This document shows positions 1 to 7,116 of a DNA stretch of 64,000 nucleotides, in pieces. Each line of letters starts with the position of its first letter. The stretch's first letter is position 1. The notes under the pieces are model-generated. The model was given only the letters and a program-made list of their open reading frames with translations, searched no databases and was not told the origin of the DNA. The translations under genes were made by a program, and so were the position numbers. The stretch is from NCBI RefSeq assembly GCF_004793545.1, contig NZ_SRYA01000010.1, positions 1 to 64,000 of the forward strand, given 5' to 3'. This stretch comes from Petralouisia muris. GTDB taxonomy: Bacteria > Bacillota > Clostridia > Lachnospirales > Lachnospiraceae.

Positions 1-73
1 TTCATCATTCCCCTTACTCGAATTCATCAAATCCAACGGATAACTTTGAATTATCTTCATTAATTCCGAAAAA

Positions 74-102
74 AAGAGCAACCCGCCCACCGGATTGCTC
101 TT
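74..102 (-). terminator. Rho-independent terminator of the recombinase gene
   Basis: Read on the minus strand, the 8-base arms AAGAGCAA and TTGCTCTT enclose a GC-rich loop and are followed by a run of T into position 69. It lies just past the stop of the minus-strand recombinase. Bases 1-68 show nothing else I can support. Confidence 0.8.
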
Positions 103-128
103 CTCTCTCCCCGTCCCCCACTTATCCC

Positions 129-1049
129 CTACACCCGAAAATCCTTCCTCGGATGCTTAGCCATAAGTATATCCTTCTGCTTTTCCACCGCCACATGGGT
201 ATAAATCTCCGTAATATTAATAGAACTATGTCCCAGCATCTCCTGAATAAACCGTATATCAACATCCGCTTCCAACAAACTCGTCGCAAAGGTATGCCGG
301 AACATATGAGGCGTAATATGTAATTCTATGGAGGCCAGTGCAGTATATTTATTAAGCATCCTCCGAACTGCCTGATCCGATAAAGCATTGCCGGCCTGAT
401 TGACGAAAAAGTTCCCGCAAGCCTGGATTTCTCTGAAAAAGCCATTTTTATACTTTTTCAAAATCTGAATCACAGACTCATTGCCGATCTGAATCCGCCG
501 TTCCTTATGACCTTTTCCATAAATGAGTACTGTGCCGTCATGCAGATTCACATCAGTCACTTTCAGGGAACAGAGTTCCGATATTCTCATTCCGGTGGCA
601 AATAACAATTCCACAACAGCGGCGTCCCGCAGGGCGTTTCTCTTTTGATATTCTGTTTTGGCGTGATGACACTGTTGATAAATGGCGGCCAGAAATAGTT
701 CAACTGTGTGCAAGGGGATTGTTTTGGGTAAGATCATGGGTTCCCGAAAACGTATCTGCATTTTGCTAAAAGGATTTCTGTCAATAATTTCCTTGTATTC
801 GAAATAATGGAACAGAGCCTTGACGGAGGCGATTTTACGTTTGGCAGTTCTGGGTTTATACTGTTTATGAAGTCCGGCAATATATTGTTCCAGTTCAGGC
901 GGCGTAATTTCCGCCACTTCTGAGACAGTAAGGCCTTCAGAAAATTGCCTCAGATCAATCCCATAGGCTTTTAATGTTTTTTCATCCAAACGTTTCTGAG
1001 AATTGCAATAATTCAAGTAATTTTTGATGTGTGCTTGTAAATTGTGCAT
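129..1049 (-). CDS. Tyrosine recombinase (XerC/XerD-like)
   Basis: Site-specific DNA recombinase of 306 residues, the usual length for XerC/D. Residues 5-85 form the SAM-like N-terminal DNA-binding domain. The catalytic set is complete: Arg155 (in GMRISEL), Lys179 (in YGKGHKER), His248 and Arg251 (in HMFRH), His274 (in LGHSS) and nucleophile Tyr283 (in IYTHV). The minus-strand start follows an AAAGGAG ribosome site. It is a single gene with its own terminator and no phage genes near. It could be a housekeeping chromosome-dimer resolvase or a stand-alone integrase; I saw no dif-like site. The family call is firm, the exact role is not. Confidence 0.9.
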   Translation of the reverse strand: MHNLQAHIKNYLNYCNSQKRLDEKTLKAYGIDLRQFSEGLTVSEVAEITPPELEQYIAGLHKQYKPRTAKRKIASVKALFHYFEYKEIIDRNPFSKMQIRFREPMILPKTIPLHTVELFLAAIYQQCHHAKTEYQKRNALRDAAVVELLFATGMRISELCSLKVTDVNLHDGTVLIYGKGHKERRIQIGNESVIQILKKYKNGFFREIQACGNFFVNQAGNALSDQAVRRMLNKYTALASIELHITPHMFRHTFATSLLEADVDIRFIQEMLGHSSINITEIYTHVAVEKQKDILMAKHPRKDFRV

Positions 1050-1090
1050 GGTATTTTCTCCTTTGTATGAATTTCCCTCTCAAGGATAAT

Positions 1091-1118
1091 ATTATACATA
1101 AATTTACCGATATGTCTG
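1091..1118 (-). promoter_or_regulatory. Possible promoter of the recombinase
   Basis: On the minus strand a perfect TATAAT (1091-1096) lies 42 bases before the start codon. The best -35 is CAGACA (1113-1118) with a 16-base spacer, a weak match. Confidence 0.35.
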
Positions 1119-1143
1119 AAAATTTATTTCTGACTAAAATTGC

Positions 1144-1172
1144 TTGACTTCATCATCCTACAGATGTAATAT
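1144..1172 (+). promoter_or_regulatory. Promoter of the lipoprotein gene
   Basis: TTGACT (1144-1149), a 17-base spacer and TAATAT (1167-1172) form a good vegetative promoter about 70 bases before the first gene of the plus-strand pair. Confidence 0.65.
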
Positions 1173-1242
1173 TTAAAACAATAAAATCTTACATAAGTAA
1201 TAATTTGAAACCATATAGAATTGAAAGGAACAGGTGATTGCC

Positions 1243-2559
1243 ATGAAAAAAAGGAACAGCGTAAGCAAAATATTGTCTTTTGCAGTGTTTATTCTTCTGG
1301 CCGCTGGCTGCAAGGAGGAAGAACAGAAAATATCAAACCTTCCTCTTACAGTAGCAGAAACAGAGGAATCCGATTCTGATGAAATTGAGCATATAGCGGC
1401 AATTTACCGTGATATTTACACGGAGGCAGAAGAAACAGACACCATAGGTTCTTTGGATGCCATGCGCCGTATTCTTATACGGCTTGGAGAATACGGATAT
1501 TCGGCTGTGGACAGTGAGAATCAGGTCAATATGACGAAACCGGAACAGGTGATGGATTTCTGTAAGGCGGCAGAAGAACAGAAATTTGCAGAGGTGACGA
1601 TTCTTGTGGTTACTGATTCCGGATTGCGGAAATTTGATTTAAAAACAGAGGCGGGCAGGATCAATGTGTCCAGGGAATACTATCAATATGATGAAAACGG
1701 TTCTTTGCAAAGCATTGATACGGCAAGTTATCCTGCCGATATCTGGCAATTTACCGAAGAGGGATACTTCATTTTTGAAGGAAAATATTATTCAGATATC
1801 AATTATGTGCTTACCTTAAGCGATAAGCCGGAATATACGGTGCTGCGGGTATTGCCGTTGGATGAAGCATGCAGGGAATGGAATCGGAAATATATTTTGT
1901 CGGCAGGGTATGGGAAGAATAATATATTTCTTTCTGACTGGAGCGAAGAAGATTTCGGAGCTTTGGATTTGTATGATGTGTTTGATGTTTTTTATCCCAG
2001 TCTCTATCAGAAGCCGGTTCCCTATACTGCGGATGGGAATTTAAATGTGGGAGCAGTGTACCAGATACCGGAGGATGAATTTGAACCTGTTATTCTGGCC
2101 CATTTTAACATAGACAGAGAAATCCTTCGTACCAAAACCGTCTATCTTCCGGAAAATGCAGCTTATGAATACAGGCCCAGAGGATTTTATGAGGTTGATT
2201 ATTCTGAACTTCCATATCCGGAGGTGGTGGACTATACGGAAAATCAGGACGGGACAATCACACTGCTTGTCAATGCAGTGTATCCCGATGGAAAAACGTC
2301 AAAATTATTTTCCCATCAAACGGTGATTCGCCCCTTCAGGAATGAGGGAGAGTTTGGAAGTGCAGATAATGCAGAAGTTTTACTGTCAGGTGAGGAACGC
2401 TTTTGTTATGTGTCAAATCAGGTGATTTTTTCCACCATGACGGAGGGAACAGGCAAAGGGCAGGAGAGGCTTTCCACAGAAAATGCTCATATTTTTTGGT
2501 GGCATTCCGATCGTTTGACTAAGGAAGAATGGGAAGAAATATACGGAGGAAAAGAGTAG
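1243..2559 (+). CDS. Lipoprotein of unknown function, paralog of the next gene
   Basis: Predicted 438-residue lipoprotein anchored outside the membrane. A basic start and a hydrophobic stretch end in the lipobox LAAG followed by Cys at about residue 23. I chose ATG 1243 because AGGTG lies 6 bases ahead of it; a GTG at 1234 is in frame but crowds the ribosome site. The remaining protein is acidic and has no domain I recognise for certain (perhaps the DUF6070 group). It resembles the downstream protein over its C-terminal half: both have a CRE(W/F) segment followed by an aromatic stretch, and a VVDYTE-x-x-DG(T/S)IT-L-V block. The two are probably an ancient tandem duplication. Substrate or partner unknown. 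Confidence 0.7.
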   Translation: MKKRNSVSKILSFAVFILLAAGCKEEEQKISNLPLTVAETEESDSDEIEHIAAIYRDIYTEAEETDTIGSLDAMRRILIRLGEYGYSAVDSENQVNMTKPEQVMDFCKAAEEQKFAEVTILVVTDSGLRKFDLKTEAGRINVSREYYQYDENGSLQSIDTASYPADIWQFTEEGYFIFEGKYYSDINYVLTLSDKPEYTVLRVLPLDEACREWNRKYILSAGYGKNNIFLSDWSEEDFGALDLYDVFDVFYPSLYQKPVPYTADGNLNVGAVYQIPEDEFEPVILAHFNIDREILRTKTVYLPENAAYEYRPRGFYEVDYSELPYPEVVDYTENQDGTITLLVNAVYPDGKTSKLFSHQTVIRPFRNEGEFGSADNAEVLLSGEERFCYVSNQVIFSTMTEGTGKGQERLSTENAHIFWWHSDRLTKEEWEEIYGGKE

Positions 2560-2652
2560 GATAATGGAAAGAAAGGTACAGAAGAAAAGAACAGGAACTA
2601 AAAATATATGGGAGAAAAGAGCAGGAACAATGGAAAGAAAGGTACAAAAGAG
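2550..2652 (+). repeat. Degenerate tandem repeat duplicating the start region of the next gene
   Basis: The 17-base string ATGGAAAGAAAGGTACA occurs at 2564-2580 and again exactly 66 bases later at 2630-2646, each preceded by a similar AAAAGAG(T/C)AGGA segment. Because 66 is a multiple of 3, both ATGs are in the same frame, so the downstream gene has two nearly identical candidate starts. Confidence 0.75.
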
Positions 2653-4048
2653 AAAAATAAAAAGAGGCAGCCGAAAAAGAATAAAAGTGAAACGCCGCTT
2701 ACTAATTGCTGGCGCATTGGCTGCGGCAATATTGCTGTTGATCAGCACAGGACGCATGTTTCAAATAAGTTCTGGCAGAATGGGGAAAGAAAAGCAAGTT
2801 TCAAAAATGCTTTGGGAACTTTCGGCGGAAATTTTAAGCAGCGCTTCCGCAAAAGAAGCTGCGTCAGAAAGCCAGACGGAAAGCAATATAGAAAGTCCGG
2901 CAGGCGGCCAACCAGAATCATCCTCCTGGCTGCTGCCTCAGGCGGCGCAATGCCTGTTTACCGAAGCGGAAAAGGAGAAATTGGAGAAAGACGCACTGGC
3001 GGCGGCAGAACAGGCGCAGGCAGTGTATCAAAACGTGGAATTTACCAATGATTCGCCCAACAGTTCCAAAATCAGAGATTTTACAAGAGAGAAGCGCAGA
3101 CAAGCCGTGGCGCTTCTTGGAAAAGCAGGATTTGTCAGCGTCACAGAAAATACTAATATGGAAAATTACGGGGAAGTGGAGGAATTCTATGCCGCATATA
3201 TGGAAAAGCGAGAGGCAATGGTAACTGTGTTTGAAGTGGATTTGGATGGAAGGATTGGAGCCACAACATTTCTCTGCAGAGACGGCAGCCTGCAGACATA
3301 TTATGTTGGAATTGAGTGGCAGGCGGAAAATACGCCAGAGGATACTTTCAGGCCATATGGCAAAATTAGGGAAACCTCAGTGAGCAATATTGCGGAACTT
3401 AAGCTGACGGAAAAAGGATATTTGATTTATGCCTATGAAGATGTGATCGCCCATGCCAGTCTGCGCCAGTGCTGGCGGGTAAAACCTCTTTCTGACAAAT
3501 GCAGGGAATTTACAGAGAAATTTATTTCCGGCTTAAGCTATGTGAATTACAATGTCCTTGTGACAAACTGGGACAGAAGCAACGCAGAAGATATTTTAAT
3601 GCCGTGCATGTTTGAGGATATTTACCGCATGGATACCGGAGAAATCCTTAAGGCAGAAGACGGAAGGATACCGGCAGAATTATATGAGCGGATTATGACT
3701 GCTTATTTTCCGGTATCCAAAGAACAGGTGAGGGAAAAGTGCGGATATGAGGAAAGTTCCGGCAGTTATCCCTATGAGATGATTTATGCCGTTCCTTATC
3801 CGCCTTTTGGCGAGGTTGTGGATTATACGGAACATGAGGACGGAAGCATAACGCTGTTTGTGGACGGGGTATGGGCCGATTACAATTCGGATCTTGCATT
3901 TACAAATGAAATCCTTGTGGCGCCATTTTCTGACGGGATCTTTCGCTACCTTTCCAACCGGATCCAGCAAAAGGAATTGGAATTGCCGGCAGGAGGAAGC
4001 AAAATTCTGGGCAGCGGGCTCAGATTGATAGTATATTCAGACTTGTAG
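2564..4048 (+). CDS. Membrane-anchored protein of unknown function, paralog of the lipoprotein
   Basis: A 494-residue protein with a very basic N-terminus (about 45 residues rich in Lys and Arg) followed by one hydrophobic segment (about residues 46-64), so a type II membrane protein or uncleaved signal anchor. A Ser/Glu-rich linker follows, then the domain shared with the lipoprotein just upstream (CREF segment, VVDYTEHEDGSITLFV block). It starts 4 bases after the preceding stop, so the two genes form an operon. Both repeated ATGs (2564 and 2630) are possible starts; the later one gives 472 residues. Unlike the upstream paralog it has no lipobox. Function unknown. Confidence 0.65.
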   Translation: MERKVQKKRTGTKNIWEKRAGTMERKVQKRKIKRGSRKRIKVKRRLLIAGALAAAILLLISTGRMFQISSGRMGKEKQVSKMLWELSAEILSSASAKEAASESQTESNIESPAGGQPESSSWLLPQAAQCLFTEAEKEKLEKDALAAAEQAQAVYQNVEFTNDSPNSSKIRDFTREKRRQAVALLGKAGFVSVTENTNMENYGEVEEFYAAYMEKREAMVTVFEVDLDGRIGATTFLCRDGSLQTYYVGIEWQAENTPEDTFRPYGKIRETSVSNIAELKLTEKGYLIYAYEDVIAHASLRQCWRVKPLSDKCREFTEKFISGLSYVNYNVLVTNWDRSNAEDILMPCMFEDIYRMDTGEILKAEDGRIPAELYERIMTAYFPVSKEQVREKCGYEESSGSYPYEMIYAVPYPPFGEVVDYTEHEDGSITLFVDGVWADYNSDLAFTNEILVAPFSDGIFRYLSNRIQQKELELPAGGSKILGSGLRLIVYSDL

Positions 4049-4083
4049 GTTTCCATATAATTGAAAAACGCTATATTCTCATA

Positions 4084-5115
4084 ATGATGCGGCCGGAATA
4101 TGATTTTCTGCGATCCAATTCCCGGTTGGGCAGCAGAATCATTTTGTTGGGTTTAGGAGGCAGTTACGCCTATGGGACAAGCAATGAAAACAGCGACATT
4201 GATTTCCGAGGAGTGACATTGCCGCTGCGTTCGGATTTGCTGGGGCTTACAGCCTTTGAACAATACGAGGATTCCGCTACCGATACGGTGATTTATTCTT
4301 TTAATAAAATGGTGAAGCTGTTGTTAGAGTGCAATCCCAATACCTGTGAAATTCTGGGGCTGGATGAGGAACAGTATCTGATTAAAACGTCCATTGGGCA
4401 GGAGTTAATTGACAACAGCAGCCTGTTTCTGTCACAGAGGGCTGCCAAGTCTTTTGGAGGATATGCCAGCGCACAGCTTCGCAGGCTTCAAAACGCCATT
4501 GCCGGGGAAGCTTTGCCTCAAGCGGAACGGGAGCGGCATATTTTAAATTCGGTTCAGAATACGCTGGAGGATTTTCAGAGCCGGTATGGAAATTTTGAAT
4601 ATGGAACGGTTCATCTCTATCTGGATCAGGCGGTAACTGCCGGGATGGACATGGAAATTTTTGTGGACGCCAGACAGACTCATATGCCTCTGCGGGATTT
4701 TTAGAAAATGTTCGGCGCATTGAATCATGTGGTTTGGGATTACGACAAGATTGGCAAACGCAATAAGAAAAAAGATGACAATCATCTGAATAAACACGCC
4801 ATGCATTTGATACGCCTGTTTCTGATGGCAATTGATATTTTAGAGCAGGGGAAAATAAAAACCCATCGGGAGGATGATACGGAGCTTCTTTTGAAAATCC
4901 GATCCGGCGGTTTTTTAAAGGAAGGCGGAACCTTTGACGCAGAATTTTACCAGATTCTGGAGGACTATGAGGAGCGGCTGAAGCTGGCGGCGCAGCACAG
5001 CATTTTGCCCAAACAGCCGGATCTGGATCAAGTGGAGGCGTTTGTGGAGTCGGTAAATCAGCGGGCAATTGAGTTACAAAGCTGTTCCAATAACGGGAAA
5101 GGAGGCAGTCTGTGA
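4084..5115 (+). pseudogene. YcgL-type nucleotidyltransferase, split by an in-frame TAG
   Basis: Predicted DNA-polymerase-beta-superfamily nucleotidyltransferase (COG3541/YcgL type). The first part carries the catalytic motif GGSYAYGT followed by NSDIDF (Gly-Ser and the metal-binding Asp pair). At 4702-4704 an in-frame TAG interrupts the protein after residue 206, and the same frame continues with the conserved tail (MFGALNHVV, then KKKDD-x-HLNKHAMHLIRL) to 5115. Without the TAG it would be a 343-residue protein of family length. A fresh start at ATG 4708 lacks a ribosome site. I read this as a nonsense mutation; stop readthrough is less likely but possible. It overlaps the next gene by 4 bases (GTGA). 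Confidence 0.75.
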
Positions 5116-5833
5116 GAAATATTTTAGAAGAAATTCAGGAGAAATTATCGGAAATAGAGAAAAAGAAAATGTGACGATTTTGCTTGCTGTGGAATCTGGC
5201 AGCAGGGCGTGGGGGTTTGCTTCTCCGGACAGTGATTATGATGTAAGGTTTATTTATGTCAGAAAGCCCAAGGATTATCTGAAGCTAAAGGAATTGAAGG
5301 ATGTCATTGAATGGCAGCTGGATCATGTGTTGGATATCAACGGATGGGATTTGAAAAAAGCTTTGGTGCAGTTTCATCGGGGCAATGTGACGCTGTTTGA
5401 GTGGAGCAACTCACCGAACGTTTACAAAAAGACAGCTTTATGGGAAGAAATATATGAGAAAGCAAAGGCGTATTTTTCGAAAAAAGCAGCGGTATATCAT
5501 TATTATGGAACAGCCCAAAGTACGTTCCAGGGATATCTGCAGGAAGAACAGGTCAGATATAAAAAATATTTTTATGCGCTGCGTCCTCTTCTGGCCTGCA
5601 GGTATGTGGAGGAGTACGGCACAGCGCCGCCGGTATTATTTGAGGATTTGCTGGGCCTTGCGCTGCCTGACGATTTGCGCCAAAGCATAGAGGAACTGTT
5701 GGAAATTAAGAAGAAAACAGACGAGAAGGAGCGTAAGCCCCAGATACCAGTGATTATAGAATTTATCCGGGAGGAAATAAAATGTCAGAAGCAAATTGCA
5801 GATGCAATGGAGGATGACAGAAGGATAGAGTAG
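5112..5833 (+). pseudogene. Second YcgL-type nucleotidyltransferase with a frameshift near its start
   Basis: A GTG at 5112 overlaps the stop of the upstream gene and opens a natural start (VRNILEEIQEKLSEIEKK), but that frame stops at 5172-5174. The main body lies in the -1 frame: ENVTILLAVESGSRAWGF then SPDSDYDVRF, the Gly-Ser and Asp-x-Asp nucleotidyltransferase motif. One extra A in the five-A run at 5160-5164 would join them perfectly. The body continues to 5833 and looks complete. So the gene is a recent frameshift, a base-calling error in the A-run, or a -1 slippage product. It is a second member of the same family as the gene just upstream. Confidence 0.7.
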
Positions 5834-5933
5834 GATACCCTGGATCGGATTTATCGGGAGCAGATTTTGTGTGACATGGCGTAATTTTGAATCTGTTCTG
5901 AAATCCAGCAGAGATTTTCGTGAATTCTCAACT

Positions 5934-5953
5934 ATTTAGAAATTATTCAAAAT
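5934..5953 (+). promoter_or_regulatory. Upstream operator half of the sdpRI control region
   Basis: ATTTAGAA, a 4-base spacer, then TTCAAAAT (one mismatch from a perfect inverted repeat). Same arms and spacing as the site at 5991-6010; it lies just before the -35 box. Confidence 0.55.
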
Positions 5954-5958
5954 GCTTA

Positions 5959-5987
5959 TTGACTGTCAGAGAAAAAAGAAGTAAAAT
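5959..5987 (+). promoter_or_regulatory. Promoter of the sdpRI-like pair
   Basis: TTGACT (5959-5964), 17-base spacer, TAAAAT (5982-5987). It is bracketed by the two inverted repeats at 5934-5953 and 5991-6010, as expected for an autorepressed promoter. Confidence 0.8.
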
Positions 5988-5990
5988 AGT

Positions 5991-6010
5991 ATTTAGAAAA
6001 TATTCTAAAT
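5991..6010 (+). promoter_or_regulatory. Downstream operator of the sdpRI control region
   Basis: Perfect 8-base arms ATTTAGAA and TTCTAAAT with a 4-base spacer, starting 3 bases after the -10 box. ArsR-type repressors bind such dyads; occupancy would block the promoter. Confidence 0.7.
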
Positions 6011-6027
6011 ACTGTGGGGTGATTTCT

Positions 6028-6318
6028 ATGGGATTTGCAGAAACCTTTAAAGCGCTGTCAGACCCGGTCAGAAGGGACATTCTGACGCTTCTGAAGCAGA
6101 ACCGCCTGTCTGCCGGTGAAATTGGCAGTAATTTCAATATGACAGGCGCAACCATTTCTTACCATCTGAATGTGTTAAAGAAGGCAGAACTGGTGTATGA
6201 GCAGCGGGAGAAGAATTATATCTACTATGAGTTGAATGCATCCGTGCTGGAAGAAATTCTAATGTGGCTGTCAGATCTGAAAGGAGAGAAGGATTATGAA
6301 GTTGTGGAAGGAAAATAA
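6028..6318 (+). CDS. sdpR: ArsR-family repressor, SdpR-like
   Basis: Winged-helix DNA-binding repressor of 96 residues. The ArsR signature is clear: AETFKALSDPVRRDIL, then a recognition helix region GATISYHLNVLKKAELV and a wing (YIYYELN). ATG 6028 is the start because GGGGTGA precedes it by 5 bases; the frame is open further upstream through the promoter, which is not coding. No Cys pairs of metal-sensing ArsR proteins are seen. In Bacillus, SdpR represses sdpRI and is sequestered by SdpI when toxin is bound; the same arrangement here, with an overlap of 23 bases into the next gene, supports autorepression. The partner toxin gene is not in the window. Confidence 0.85.
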   Translation: MGFAETFKALSDPVRRDILTLLKQNRLSAGEIGSNFNMTGATISYHLNVLKKAELVYEQREKNYIYYELNASVLEEILMWLSDLKGEKDYEVVEGK

Positions 6319-6943
6319 AGGATTTATTGTGATAACAAGCTTGATTACCTTACTTCCCATGGCAATAGGAATTCCGTTGTGGCAGGAGCTTCCGGATACG
6401 GTGGCTACTCATTTTGGATCAGGAAATGAACCAAATGGATGGAGCAGCAGGGAATTTGCTGTTTTTGGCCTGCCCTTGTTTTGCCTTGCGGCCCATTTAG
6501 TCAGTGCGGCTTTTACTGCAGTGGACCCGAAGAAGCAGGGAATCGGCAGGAAGGTATACCGTATGCTGATTCTTATATGTCCCGCCGCTTCTCTGGTGTG
6601 CGGGCTCAGCATTTACAGTTATGCTTTGTCCTGGGATATCAATATAGAATTTTGTGTGAAATTGTTTATGGGAATCCTGCTTATTATTGTGGGAAATTAT
6701 CTTCCAAAAATCCGGCAGAATTATACCGTTGGATTAAAATTTCCGTGGGCGCTGCATAATGAAGAAAACTGGAATCGGACCCACAGGCTTGCCGGAGGGC
6801 TTTGGATGCTTGCCGGAGCGTTTTTTATCCTGGATGCCTGGTTGAACCTGAGAGGGATGTGGTTTATATTTGCAGGCATGGTTCTGGTTCCGGCAGTATA
6901 TTCGCTGATTCTTTATCTCAGGAAACAAAGTCAGAGCAGCTAG
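6296..6943 (+). CDS. sdpI: SdpI/DUF1648 family membrane protein
   Basis: Polytopic membrane protein of 215 residues with about six hydrophobic segments. The N-terminal part has the DUF1648 pattern (two helices flanking LPDTVATHFGSGNEPNGW), and the C-terminal part the SdpI motif region around residues 120-150 (IIVGNYLPKIRQNYTVGLK, then PWAL and the WNRTHRLAGGLW segment). It starts inside the end of the repressor gene, so the two are translationally coupled. In Bacillus SdpI gives immunity to the SdpC toxin and acts as signal receptor; here it could be an immunity protein or a general envelope stress sensor. Confidence 0.85.
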   Translation: MKLWKENKGFIVITSLITLLPMAIGIPLWQELPDTVATHFGSGNEPNGWSSREFAVFGLPLFCLAAHLVSAAFTAVDPKKQGIGRKVYRMLILICPAASLVCGLSIYSYALSWDINIEFCVKLFMGILLIIVGNYLPKIRQNYTVGLKFPWALHNEENWNRTHRLAGGLWMLAGAFFILDAWLNLRGMWFIFAGMVLVPAVYSLILYLRKQSQSS

Positions 6944-7008
6944 AACAGACAGTCTGGTTTTCCTGTTGCCAGTCCCATTGTTTGGCGATATAATATACTT
7001 TGAAACAT

Positions 7009-7085
7009 GCATATTTGCCAAATGATTTGCGATTTGTCCTGAAAGAATAAGGAGCTGCTGTCAATTCATTTGGTTCATGGGCATA
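7009..7085 (+). repeat. Hairpin intergenic repeat, copy A
   Basis: Left arm CCAAATGATTTGC (7018-7030), right arm containing TCATTTGG and the motif CATTTGGTTCATGGGCATA (7067-7085). It matches copy B at 22043-22123 over about 80 bases, including the middle TTTxTCCTGAAA. It sits between sdpI and the helicase gene. Confidence 0.6.
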
Positions 7086-7116
7086 ACGACAGCTTTAAGG
7101 ACAGGGAGCGCACAGG

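Noticed and set aside
129-1049. Prophage or integrative element boundary at the recombinase
   Set aside because: No phage or conjugation genes and no repeated att-like sequence were found nearby; it looks like a stand-alone XerC/D-type gene.
5920-6027. N-terminal extension of the SdpR-like repressor
   Set aside because: The extension spans the promoter and both operators; ATG 6028 has a good ribosome site and matches the family start.
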